Source: Puniceicoccales bacterium (GTDB lineage: Bacteria > Verrucomicrobiota > Verrucomicrobiia > Opitutales > UBA953). From it: 15,604 nt of DNA. The DNA lies in assembly GCA_031284845.1 (NCBI GenBank), contig JAITXH010000212.1, forward strand, positions 1 through 15,604, read 5' to 3'. A model generated the notes under the pieces. That model did not search any database, had not been told where the DNA came from, and worked only from the letters and a program-made list of their open reading frames with translations. A program made the translations under genes and the position numbers. This document shows positions 1 through 7,346 of the stretch, in pieces (positions within the stretch are counted from its first letter, which is position 1; each line of letters starts with the position of its first letter).

Positions 1-1
1 C

Positions 2-2089
2 TATTGTTTCTCGCGCTACCGCGCTCTGCGCCGCCCCACGCACGAAGTCCGCATCGGCACCATCGGCATCGGCGCGGCAAACCCAATCCGGCTCCAGTCC
101 ATGACTACCTCGGACACGCTCAATGTGGATGCCACCGTGCGCCAGTGTATCAACCTCGCCGAAGTGGGCTGCGAAATCATCCGCATCACCGCCCCCACCA
201 AAGCCGCCGCCGCCGCTCTGCGCGACATCAGCCAAAAATTCCGTGCCGCCGGGTTCACCCAGCCCCTCGTCGCCGATATCCACTTCATCCCAGCCGCTGC
301 GATGGAAGCCGTTGAGCACGTCGAGAAGGTCCGCATCAATCCCGGTAACTACGCCGATAAAAAACGCCCCAACTCCCTCGACTACACCGACGCCGAATAT
401 GCCACTGCGCTGCAACACCTCTACGATACCGCTACACCGCTCATCCTGCGCGCCAAGGCACTTGGCCGCGCTTTGCGCATCGGCACCAACCACGGCTCGC
501 TCTCCGATCGCATTGTGAACCGCTACGGTGATTCCCCTCTGGGCATGGTCGAATCGGCCCTCGAATTCATCCACGTCTGCGAGAGTCACGGCTTCCGCGA
601 CATCGTCCTCTCGATGAAATCCTCCAACCCCAAAGTCATGATTGCAGCTTACCGTCTCGCTGCTGTGAAAATGGCCGAACTAGGAATGGATTACCCGCTC
701 CACCTCGGCGTAACTGAAGCTGGCGAAGGGCAAGACGGGCGCATCAAATCGGCCATCGGCATCGGGGCCTTGTTACAAGACGGCCTTGGCGACACCCTCC
801 GCGTCTCACTCACCGAAGACCCTTGGTATGAAGTGCCCGTTGCGGCGGACTTGGCACGGAGGGCGGAAAAGCTCTGGGCAACGGCAGCGGAAGGGGCCTT
901 AGAGTCTGCCACGCACGATTCGCTCGACCCATTTCGCTATCAGCGGCGTGTAATCTCCTCTGGTTTTTCTCTCAACGATGGCGATGGAGGCACGATCAAC
1001 GATGAGTCCCCCCCTCGCGTAATCGTTCCCGCAACATCTCCGCTATCCGCCCCCGATGCCATCATCCGCGAAATCAAAGAGACGCATTCCCGGCAAAAAA
1101 AAGATGTCCGCGTGGAAGGGCTGTTGCTCCGCGTCGAAAATCCAGCAGACCTCGCGGCCTTGCCCCAACTGATAAGTGCCCTTGGAGACGAAGTCATGTC
1201 GTTCTTTCTGGAGTTCCCCCCAGCCATCCAGCTTGCCGACATCAGCACCTTCGGTTGGCACTCGCTGTGGAGCCAACTGGAGAAGGACACCAATAGCACC
1301 TTGATGTTAATCCGCCGCTTTACCCCTGCCGACGGGGAGGAGCTGCGTGCATGGTTACGCTTTGTTGAGGACAAGTCGTTTTTCGCCATAGACGCCAACG
1401 CCGCCACCATTGACACGCTCGCTCCCGTGTTGCACGAGGATTGCAAGTCCGGCGTTTGCTTTACTCTCACCACGCCCGACGCCGGGCGCCACGCCCTCGG
1501 CAGTTATCGCGCACTCGCCGAAACGCTCAAAAAACACGGCCTCACCTCCCCACTTTGGATTCGCAACACCGAGGCCAACGCCATTGACGCCAGTGTATCC
1601 GACGACTTCCCCTCGCGCCTCCTCGAAGCCTCGATGCTCAGCGGCGCGTTGTTTTGCGACGGCCTCGGCGACCTCATCAGCATCGAGACTGCGCCCACTG
1701 CCGCCAAATCGCTCACGCTCGCTTACGACATCCTGCAAGGTGCCCGGATGCGCATTTCAAAAACGGAATACGTCGCCTGCCCCAGTTGCGGACGCACGCT
1801 CTTCGACATCCAGTCCACAACGCAAAAAATCAAAACCCGCACCGGCCATCTGAAGGGAGTCACCATTGCCGTGATGGGCTGCATCGTGAACGGCCCGGGC
1901 GAAATGGCCGACGCCGATTTCGGCTACGTCGGCGGAGCACCCGGCAAAATCAACCTCTACGTGCGCCGCGAGTGTGTGAAGTTCGGCATCGCCCAAGATG
2001 AGGCCGTTGACCGCCTCATTGATCTCATCAAAGAGCACGGCAAATGGGTGGAACCGGACGAGACGGGCAGCGCTGAAGAAAAACGCTAA
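2..2089 (+). CDS. ispG: IspG (GcpE), long three-domain form; 5' end cut by the window
   Basis: 4-hydroxy-3-methylbut-2-enyl diphosphate synthase converts MEcPP to HMBPP, the penultimate step of the MEP isoprenoid pathway, with a [4Fe-4S] cluster in the cytoplasm. The frame is open from base 2. The codons before the first ATG (101) encode family sequence (RRPTHEVRIG, then NPIRLQSM), so the true start lies just outside and perhaps 5-15 residues are missing. Counting from base 2 there are 695 residues. A TIM barrel (about 1-305) carries ADIHFIP and KVRINPGNY. A long insert (about 306-585) is the A* domain of the Chlamydiae/Bacteroidetes/plant form; the short E. coli-type enzyme is about 370 residues. 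The C-terminal Fe-S domain has CPSC (C593, C596) and GCIVNGPGE (C627, E634), which are the expected cluster ligands. It converges on queE with 9 bp between the stops. The stop is TAA. Confidence 0.96.
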   Translation, partial: YCFSRYRALRRPTHEVRIGTIGIGAANPIRLQSMTTSDTLNVDATVRQCINLAEVGCEIIRITAPTKAAAAALRDISQKFRAAGFTQPLVADIHFIPAAAMEAVEHVEKVRINPGNYADKKRPNSLDYTDAEYATALQHLYDTATPLILRAKALGRALRIGTNHGSLSDRIVNRYGDSPLGMVESALEFIHVCESHGFRDIVLSMKSSNPKVMIAAYRLAAVKMAELGMDYPLHLGVTEAGEGQDGRIKSAIGIGALLQDGLGDTLRVSLTEDPWYEVPVAADLARRAEKLWATAAEGALESATHDSLDPFRYQRRVISSGFSLNDGDGGTINDESPPRVIVPATSPLSAPDAIIREIKETHSRQKKDVRVEGLLLRVENPADLAALPQLISALGDEVMSFFLEFPPAIQLADISTFGWHSLWSQLEKDTNSTLMLIRRFTPADGEELRAWLRFVEDKSFFAIDANAATIDTLAPVLHEDCKSGVCFTLTTPDAGRHALGSYRALAETLKKHGLTSPLWIRNTEANAIDASVSDDFPSRLLEASMLSGALFCDGLGDLISIETAPTAAKSLTLAYDILQGARMRISKTEYVACPSCGRTLFDIQSTTQKIKTRTGHLKGVTIAVMGCIVNGPGEMADADFGYVGGAPGKINLYVRRECVKFGIAQDEAVDRLIDLIKEHGKWVEPDETGSAEEKR

Positions 2090-2098
2090 AAAGCTTTC

Positions 2099-2827
2099 TC
2101 ATTCGGCGTTGTAGCACTTGTGGACCTGCCACCCTGCGCGAAACGGCGCACCGTGCCCGCGCACCCAGCCGGAGATGGCTTCCAACACTGCGGGGGCAGT
2201 GCTCTGCGACCATTCCGGATGCAGCCACACCGCCTTCAGACGCTTAAAGCAGCCGGCCTGTTGAGCGGCTTGCAATTCATCTGTCTCCCCCGGCAAGCTG
2301 GCAACGGATTGAGCAGGCGCGTTCGGTTTGTGGTGAAACAGGCGTGGCAAAAACGCCGTCCAATGCACAAGATCTTCCGGCGTCTCTATGATGAGTTTTA
2401 TCTCGTCGGCCAGATCCAGATTTTCAGGCAAAGGTGCCGCTGCCCGTTTAGGGCTTAATGTTACCCAGTCGAAATCGCCGCTCAGTGGAAATGCGCCGCA
2501 AGTCTCCAGATGCACTGGCATGCCGGTCTGCCGCAGCGCGGTGGTGAGTGGTGCCAGATCATGGATGGCCGGCTCCCCGCCGGTGATAACGACCAATTCC
2601 GCCCGTGTCGCTTTGGCGCGTGCGGCCAACTCCGAGGCAAGCTCATGCCTGGCTGCCGCGCTCGCGGCACTTCCCGCATTCCACGTCTGTGCGGAATCAC
2701 ACCACGAGCAATGCACCGGGCAACCGTGCAAGCGGATGAAAAAGGCCGCCCGCCCCAGATGCATGCCCTCGCCCTGCCAACTGTAAAAGGTCTCGTTAAC
2801 AGGATATTTTCCGGTGTCGGTGAACAT
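2099..2827 (-). CDS. queE: 7-carboxy-7-deazaguanine synthase QueE (radical SAM)
   Basis: This enzyme rearranges 6-carboxytetrahydropterin to 7-carboxy-7-deazaguanine, a step on the route to preQ0/preQ1 and queuosine in tRNA. The protein has 242 residues, normal for the family. The N-terminus reads NETFYSWQGEG, then the radical-SAM motif CPVHCSWC (C36-x3-C40-x2-C43), followed by D44. TGGEP (82-86) is the SAM-contacting loop. The C-terminal WLHPEWSQ and WQVHKCY segments are also typical of QueE. It is the last gene of the minus-strand run, 75 nt after nrdG, and that spacer can form a stem-loop (separate entry). No Shine-Dalgarno sequence precedes the ATG. The stop is TGA. No other queuosine gene is in the window. 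An anaerobic-activase identity is unlikely given the QueE-type N-terminus. Confidence 0.93.
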   Translation of the reverse strand: MFTDTGKYPVNETFYSWQGEGMHLGRAAFFIRLHGCPVHCSWCDSAQTWNAGSAASAAARHELASELAARAKATRAELVVITGGEPAIHDLAPLTTALRQTGMPVHLETCGAFPLSGDFDWVTLSPKRAAAPLPENLDLADEIKLIIETPEDLVHWTAFLPRLFHHKPNAPAQSVASLPGETDELQAAQQAGCFKRLKAVWLHPEWSQSTAPAVLEAISGWVRGHGAPFRAGWQVHKCYNAE

Positions 2828-2836
2828 GAAAGAAAA

Positions 2837-2901
2837 TCTGCCGGATTACCTGAACGGGTAAAGCCGTCTTTTTGCTGCGCTTGTTTCGTGAGTCCGGCAG
2901 A
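2837..2901 (-). promoter_or_regulatory. Candidate structured leader or attenuator before queE
   Basis: A perfect 9-bp inverted repeat (TCTGCCGGA / TCCGGCAGA, 2893-2901 and 2837-2845) encloses 47 nt. Read on the minus strand, the loop contains a second hairpin, TTACC-cgttca-GGTAA, directly abutting the 3' arm of the outer stem. The outer stem is followed by TTTTCTTTC and then the queE ATG. The shape (outer stem, nested hairpin, unpaired A-rich segment, T-rich tail) resembles an attenuator or small riboswitch, or an intrinsic terminator after nrdG with an over-long loop. It does not match the preQ1-I consensus as I remember it. Pairing was found by eye and no folding energy was calculated. Confidence 0.4.
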
Positions 2902-2902
2902 G

Positions 2903-3382
2903 CTACTTGCGCAGCTCGGAGAGTTTCAAAATGCGCTGGTTACGCGAACCGCGAAAGGGCAAAGTCAAATCGCGCTCTGCCAATATAAACGGTCCGTCCA
3001 CAAGCACATCCACTTCGCGCAACAGGGGCAGAAATTTTTCGTCTGCACTCAATTGTTCGTAAGTGAACCCGGAATAACTCCAGACATCCCAATTGCGGCT
3101 CTTCACATAGCGGGCCAACTCCGCGCACGCCTCTACCTGCAAAAACGGCTCGCCGCCGGAAAAAGTTATCCCGCGCTGCAACTTGAACTGGCGCAATTCG
3201 ATTTTTAACAACGCCAACGGCACTTCAAATCCGCCATGCAAATCATGCGTGCGCGGATTGTGGCATCCGGGGCAGCGCAAGAGGCAACCTTGAGTCCAAA
3301 CAACGGTGCGCAGACCGTCACCGTCAACAATGCTGTCGGGCGTCAATGGCGAGGCCAGACGGATGGTCGTAGGCACAGGCAC
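2903..3382 (-). CDS. nrdG: Anaerobic ribonucleoside-triphosphate reductase activating protein NrdG
   Basis: This radical SAM activase installs the glycyl radical on class III ribonucleotide reductase NrdD, allowing deoxyribonucleotide synthesis without oxygen. The protein has 159 residues, the usual size. DGDGLRTVVWTQGC leads into the cluster motif C33-x3-C37-x2-C40 followed by HNP, the NrdG signature. SGGEP sits at 75-79, and the ending PFRGSRNQRILKL is typical of the family. The start is GTG at 3382, only 6 nt after the atpC stop. A second in-frame GTG two codons later (3376) is equally possible. The stop is TAG, which is relevant to the amber codon in atpD. NrdD is not in the window, so the partner must be elsewhere. 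A pyruvate-formate-lyase activase is the less likely alternative. Confidence 0.9.
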   Translation of the reverse strand: MPVPTTIRLASPLTPDSIVDGDGLRTVVWTQGCLLRCPGCHNPRTHDLHGGFEVPLALLKIELRQFKLQRGITFSGGEPFLQVEACAELARYVKSRNWDVWSYSGFTYEQLSADEKFLPLLREVDVLVDGPFILAERDLTLPFRGSRNQRILKLSELRK

Positions 3383-3388
3383 GCAGTT

Positions 3389-3814
3389 TTAACGGCGATG
3401 GTCGCCGGGGCGTTTTATCAGGCGCTGCACCGCAGCAAAGCGCAATATTTGTTCCATTTTCTCCAGTTCTGCCGGATCAATTTCTTTATGCGTGCGCACG
3501 GCTTCCAATCTGGACTTAGCCCGCTGCTCCGCTTCGGCTACCAAATCGAGATCTATCTGCTCTTCGTTGATGGCGGCCTCCGTCAGAATGGAGACAGCAT
3601 CGCCCAGCACGCGGACAAATCCTTTGTCCACGACGAGTTTTTCCGAAACGCCACCATTTGTCACAATGATCTCTCCCGGCTCCAGCACTGTCGTCAACGG
3701 GATGTGCCCGGGCAAAATATCCACCTGCCCCGAAGCCGTAGGCAGCACGATACTGTCCGCCTCGCTGGTGTGGACTTTGCGCTCCGGGGTTACGATTTCG
3801 ATAGTCAAGGGCAT
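3389..3814 (-). CDS. atpC: F1 ATP synthase epsilon subunit
   Basis: The epsilon subunit is part of the central stalk of F1F0 ATP synthase, coupling rotation to catalysis and inhibiting ATP hydrolysis. The protein has 141 residues, normal length. The N-terminal beta-sandwich starts MPLTIEIVTPER and contains the family run QVDILPGHIPL at about 30-40. Residues from about 88 form the charged C-terminal helical hairpin (AINEEQIDLDLVAEAEQRA onward). It starts 8 nt after the atpD stop, the usual atpD-atpC pairing, and nrdG follows after 6 nt, so the three are probably co-transcribed. No Shine-Dalgarno sequence is visible, so translation may be coupled to atpD; a nonsense codon in atpD could then reduce epsilon synthesis (inference). 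The stop is TAA. Confidence 0.95.
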   Translation of the reverse strand: MPLTIEIVTPERKVHTSEADSIVLPTASGQVDILPGHIPLTTVLEPGEIIVTNGGVSEKLVVDKGFVRVLGDAVSILTEAAINEEQIDLDLVAEAEQRAKSRLEAVRTHKEIDPAELEKMEQILRFAAVQRLIKRPGDHRR

Positions 3815-3822
3815 GGTCGTTT

Positions 3823-5271
3823 TCAGCTTTTTGGCGCTTCAGATTTTTTTGCCGTGGCGAGCACTTCGTCTATCGAGCCTTTCATGTAGAAATCGTTCTC
3901 GTTCACATGATCGAGTTCCCCATTTAAAATCATATCAAAGCCGCGAATCGTCTCCTTCGTCGGAACGTATTTACCTTCGACGCCCGTGAACACTTCGGCG
4001 ACGTGAAAGGGCTGGGAGAGGAAGCGCTGGATCTTGCGTGCGCGAAACACGACAAGTTTGTCTTCGGCGGAAAGTTCGTCCAGGCCGAGAATGGCGATGA
4101 TGTCCTGTAAATCTTTGTAGCGCTGGAGCACCTGCTGCACGCCGCGCGCCACGCGGAAGTGATCCTCTCCGACGATATCCGCCGTGAGCGCCGCTGAGGT
4201 GGAAGCCAAAGGATCCACTGCCGGATAAATGCCCAATTCGGCGATGCGCCGTTCCAGCACAACCGTCGAGTCGAGGTGCGCAAACGTGTTTGCGGGCGCG
4301 GGGTCAGTCAAGTCATCGGCGGGCACATAGACGGCCTGAAAAGAAGTGATAGAGCCTTTTCCCGTCGAGGTGATGCGTTCCTGCAAGTTGCCCATCTCGG
4401 CGGCAAGCGTCGGCTGGTAGCCCACAGCCGAAGGCGGACGCCCTAGCAGCGCCGACACCTCGGAACCGGCCTGCGAAAAGCGGAATATATTATCTATGAA
4501 AAGGAGCACATCCTGATTTTTCTCGTCGCGGAAATACTCCGCCATCGCAAGCCCGGTCAGGGCCACGCGCATACGCGCACCGGGCGGCTAGTTCATCTGG
4601 CCATAGACGAGGGCGACCTTGGACTTGGAGAGATCATCTTGGTCTATGACCTTGGACTCGGACATCTCGCGGTAAAGGTCATTGCCCTCGCGGGAGCGTT
4701 CGCCCACGCCGGCGAATACCGAGTAGCCGCCATGCGCCTTGGCGATATTGTTGATGAGTTCCATGATGACGACAGTTTTGCCCACACCCGCGCCGCCGAA
4801 TGCGCCCACCTTGCCGCCTTTGACAAAAGGGCAGATGAGGTCAATCACCTTGATTCCAGTTTCGAGCACTTCCGCCGAAGTCGCCTGATCCACGAGTGCC
4901 GGAGGTTGCCGGTGGATGGGATAACGCTTTTCAAAGGCGACTGGTCCTTTGCCGTCCACAGCCTCGCCGATGACGTTGAAGATGCGCCCCAAAACGCCTT
5001 CGCCGACAGGCGTGCTGATAGGCGCCCCCGTATCGGTGACGATGGCTCCGCGCACAAGCCCCTCGGAAGATGACATGGCAATAGCACGCACAAGCCCTCC
5101 ACCGAGGTGTTGCTGAACCTCGAGAGTGAGGTGCTGCGATGGCAGGCCGCTGGTCTCGATGTCAACGATAAGCGCGTTATAAATGCCGGGAATCTGAGCC
5201 TCGTCGAATTTTACATCAACGACGGCACCAAGGACCTGCGTAATTTTTCCGGTGTTCAAGGCGGTGGACAT
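3823..5271 (-). pseudogene. atpD: F1 ATP synthase beta subunit with an in-frame TAG at codon 228
   Basis: The beta subunit carries the catalytic nucleotide sites of F1. The ATG at 5271 begins MSTALNTGKI, the family start; an upstream in-frame ATG (5334) adds 21 non-family residues. The frame spans 482 codons before a TGA, a normal length, and is uniform throughout. Codon 228 (4590-4588) is TAG. Before it: Walker A GGAGVGKT (159-166), GERSREGNDLY with E191, and VALVYGQMN. After it, without a frame shift: PPGARMRVALTG, LLFIDNIFRFSQAGSEV, GRPPSAVGYQPTL, VPADDLTDPAP and KIQRFLSQPF, all intact. The stop therefore stands where family members have the Glu of NEPPG, one base away (GAG to TAG). Read literally, the product is a 227-residue fragment lacking half the catalytic domain, with a possible restart at the Met codon at 4572. 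A sequencing or assembly error, a recent real mutation, or readthrough would all fit. The gene's identity is certain; whether it is broken in the cell is not. Confidence 0.9.
4588..4590 (-). other. In-frame amber codon inside atpD
   Basis: The minus-strand codons read TAT GGC CAG ATG AAC TAG CCG CCC GGT GCG, giving Y G Q M N stop P P G A. Family members have Glu at the stop. A single G-to-T change (C-to-A on the strand given) from GAG explains it. TAG is also used as a terminal stop by nrdG and by the small gene ending at 13984, so genome-wide reassignment of TAG is not supported. Confidence 0.97.
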
Positions 5272-5411
5272 GGTGTATAAGTAATGGCTGTTTGAGACAG
5301 GAAAAAAAGGAAAAAGTGCGAAATTTGTGAACAACTTTCAAGGAAACAACTCCGCCCCTGCCCTCTCCCTTCGCGGGCACCTTTGAAGCAGCACCGCGGC
5401 CTCGTTGCCTT

Positions 5412-6557
5412 TCAGGTCTTGGCCGCCTTGCGAAGCAGCCAGAAACCGACCGCCTGATAAAGAAAGTTGGGCAACCAAACTAAAATGTCAGGACGAAACG
5501 AAGGCTCTTTGACCCACGAAACCATGACCGTAAGCACGTAAAACGTCAGCGCGAGCAAGAGCGCAATCGCCATATTGACGAAGGTCTCCGAGCGGCTGCT
5601 TTTGATGCCGAGCGGTATCGCGAGCATGCTCATCGAAAGGATGCCCAAAGCGCTGGCCAGATTGTTTTGGATCTGGAGTTGCACGGCGATCCGGTTGGCG
5701 TAGCGCTCGCGCTCAGTGGCTTTGGGGCTGAGCAGCCAGCCGGTTCGGCGCAGCTCCATCAATTCGGACAAAGTGTGGTAGCGGAGTTTCTTTTTGTAAT
5801 CGCCCTTTTCCTTAAGCAGCTCTTGAAGCCCGATGCTGACAGGTAAAACCGCCGCCTTGCTCGACGGCACGACATCCGAGAAATCATCGGGATTGGCCTT
5901 ATTGAAACTCTCCACCCGCGCATCGTGCGCACTGAACTGAAGCTCGCCATCCCCGCCCTCACCGATGTCAAAAACGAGCGTCGCGGAAGGGGCGTGGATG
6001 ACACGGACGACCTTGCCCGTGCTGTTAAGCTCCCAGACGCGCACCTTGCTGAGATTGTCGCCCTCACGCGAGTCGGCATAGATGACATATTTGTTGAAAC
6101 GGGTGAACTGGCCGGAAGCGATGAGCCGGGATGGATTGGTGCGCACTTTGCCGACGACGATGCGTTTGAAGGCGTCATTAGCACGCGGTGCCTGCTCAAA
6201 ATTTATGTAGAGAGAAGCGACGACTCCGAGAAGGGCGACGAGGAAAACGGGTGAGATAATGCGCCACAGACTCAGGCCGGAGGTCTTCATGGCGAGGATT
6301 TCATTTTGGGCGGACATGCGCCCGAGCACGATCAACACCCCGGTAAGCAAGCCCATGGGCAACGCATAAGGAAGCACGCCCGGGATGGCGATGGCCAGCA
6401 ACTGGAAAAACTCCAGCCAGTCTATTGCGCCCTTGGTCAGCATCGGGAGCGCATCGCGAAGCAGGGTGCCCGTGACCATGACAAACACAAACAACCCTAC
6501 CGCCAAAAAGACGGCCAGCACGACCTGACCAAACATGTAGCGTTGGAACTTGTTCAT
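5412..6557 (-). CDS. LptF/LptG family permease of the lipopolysaccharide export system
   Basis: This is an inner-membrane subunit of the Lpt machine; LptF and LptG flank the LptB ATPases and pass LPS to the periplasmic bridge. The likely start is the ATG at 6557 (MNKFQRYMFGQ), giving 381 residues; the frame extends upstream, but that stretch is charged and unlike the family. Membrane segments lie at about 11-31, 55-78 and 98-118. A periplasmic, beta-rich middle domain runs from about 120 to 270, and three more membrane segments lie in the last 100 residues. The stretch PMGLLTGVLIVLGRMSAQNEILAMKTSG, which carries the conserved acidic/Met motif after TM2, is characteristic of the YjgP/YjgQ family. 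I cannot separate LptF from LptG. The gene diverges from the lipoprotein gene across 104 nt (6558-6661), which must hold both promoters; no convincing -35/-10 was seen. It lies 140 nt upstream of atpD. The stop is TGA. Confidence 0.9.
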   Translation of the reverse strand: MNKFQRYMFGQVVLAVFLAVGLFVFVMVTGTLLRDALPMLTKGAIDWLEFFQLLAIAIPGVLPYALPMGLLTGVLIVLGRMSAQNEILAMKTSGLSLWRIISPVFLVALLGVVASLYINFEQAPRANDAFKRIVVGKVRTNPSRLIASGQFTRFNKYVIYADSREGDNLSKVRVWELNSTGKVVRVIHAPSATLVFDIGEGGDGELQFSAHDARVESFNKANPDDFSDVVPSSKAAVLPVSIGLQELLKEKGDYKKKLRYHTLSELMELRRTGWLLSPKATERERYANRIAVQLQIQNNLASALGILSMSMLAIPLGIKSSRSETFVNMAIALLLALTFYVLTVMVSWVKEPSFRPDILVWLPNFLYQAVGFWLLRKAAKT

Positions 6558-6661
6558 CAAAGCGCGGCAATAAGAACGAATAAGCGGAATGCTAAAAGGC
6601 TGAAATTTTATCTTTTTCTTCCGGTGTTGTCTTCTTCCACACTTAAGGCAACTTGCGACGC

Positions 6662-7198
6662 ATGATGCGATACCTCCTGTTTTTTCTTCTGGCGTCTCTG
6701 GTCGCCACTGGCTGCGCGACCACCACATCCTCTCCGGAATATGCGCTCATCTGCACGAGCAACGCCGTATTTGAGCAAGGAAAAAACGGCTACGATCCAG
6801 ACCTCGGCGGCTACTGGCTCTTCGGCAGTGGGAAGTGCACGGTCAGGCTCGATCCGCTACATGCCGCCACACCAGCAGCCCTCGGGCGCATATCCAACGA
6901 CCTCGTGTTGAGCATCCGCACGGGGGTTGGGCGCCAACTGCCGCGCATGGCCTTCTTGCGCATAGCCACCCCGAAACACACCATCGTCCGCCAGTCCAGT
7001 CAGGCGCTGTTTATCTCAGAAGTTGATAACCCAACACATGTCGAGGAGAGAAGGGATACAGATCTCGTCAATGTCACCAGCGACGGAAGTCGGATTAAAG
7101 TCGTGCTTACCGCGAAATTTCTCCGCCGATACGCTCCCTTCGGTGCTGCGATCTCTTGGTTTGAAGAAGAAGCGCTATCGCAACAGCCTGCGCAGTAA
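6662..7198 (+). CDS. Predicted lipoprotein of unknown function
   Basis: The protein has 178 residues, with no family I recognise. It begins MMRYLLFFLLASLVATGC: a short basic start, a hydrophobic core and a plausible lipobox (VATGC, Cys18), so it is probably lipidated and anchored in the envelope. The following TTTSS is a typical flexible linker. The mature part is mixed alpha/beta in character, with two further Cys (about 33 and 60) and a segment rich in Val, Ile and Arg (about 75-105); no catalytic motif was seen. The first ATG (6662) or the next codon (6665) could start it; a TTG at 6653 is less likely. It diverges from the Lpt permease gene and is followed by the nitroreductase after 148 nt, so a shared transcript is uncertain. 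The stop is TAA. Confidence 0.75.
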   Translation: MMRYLLFFLLASLVATGCATTTSSPEYALICTSNAVFEQGKNGYDPDLGGYWLFGSGKCTVRLDPLHAATPAALGRISNDLVLSIRTGVGRQLPRMAFLRIATPKHTIVRQSSQALFISEVDNPTHVEERRDTDLVNVTSDGSRIKVVLTAKFLRRYAPFGAAISWFEEEALSQQPAQ

Positions 7199-7282
7199 GT
7201 TCTTTTCATTGCATGATTTGAGATTCTAAATTCGAGATTGGCATTCATGTGTTGGCAGGCAGTTCAGTAAGTTTTTTTCATT
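7193..7282. repeat. Imperfect 18-bp direct repeat flanking the lipoprotein stop
   Basis: CAGTAAGTTCTTTTCATT (7193-7210) recurs as CAGTAAGTTTTTTTCATT (7265-7282), with 17 of 18 bases identical and a 72-bp period. The first copy contains the lipoprotein stop codon; the second lies in the spacer before the nitroreductase gene. It could be a small local duplication or chance in T-rich DNA. The rest of the spacer shows no clear promoter or terminator. Confidence 0.5.
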
Positions 7283-7346
7283 ACTCAGTTTAAAAAGATT
7301 GGCTTGATTTTTTCAGCGCCGCGTCTTTCGTTCGGCCCATTACACC

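Noticed and set aside
2828..2902. A confident preQ1 riboswitch call
   Set aside because: The structure lacks the compact hairpin plus A-rich tail pattern of preQ1-I as I remember it, so only a generic leader structure is listed.
4588..4590. TAG read as a sense codon throughout this genome
   Set aside because: nrdG and the gene ending at 13984 use TAG as their natural stop; reading through the latter runs out of frame into guaA.
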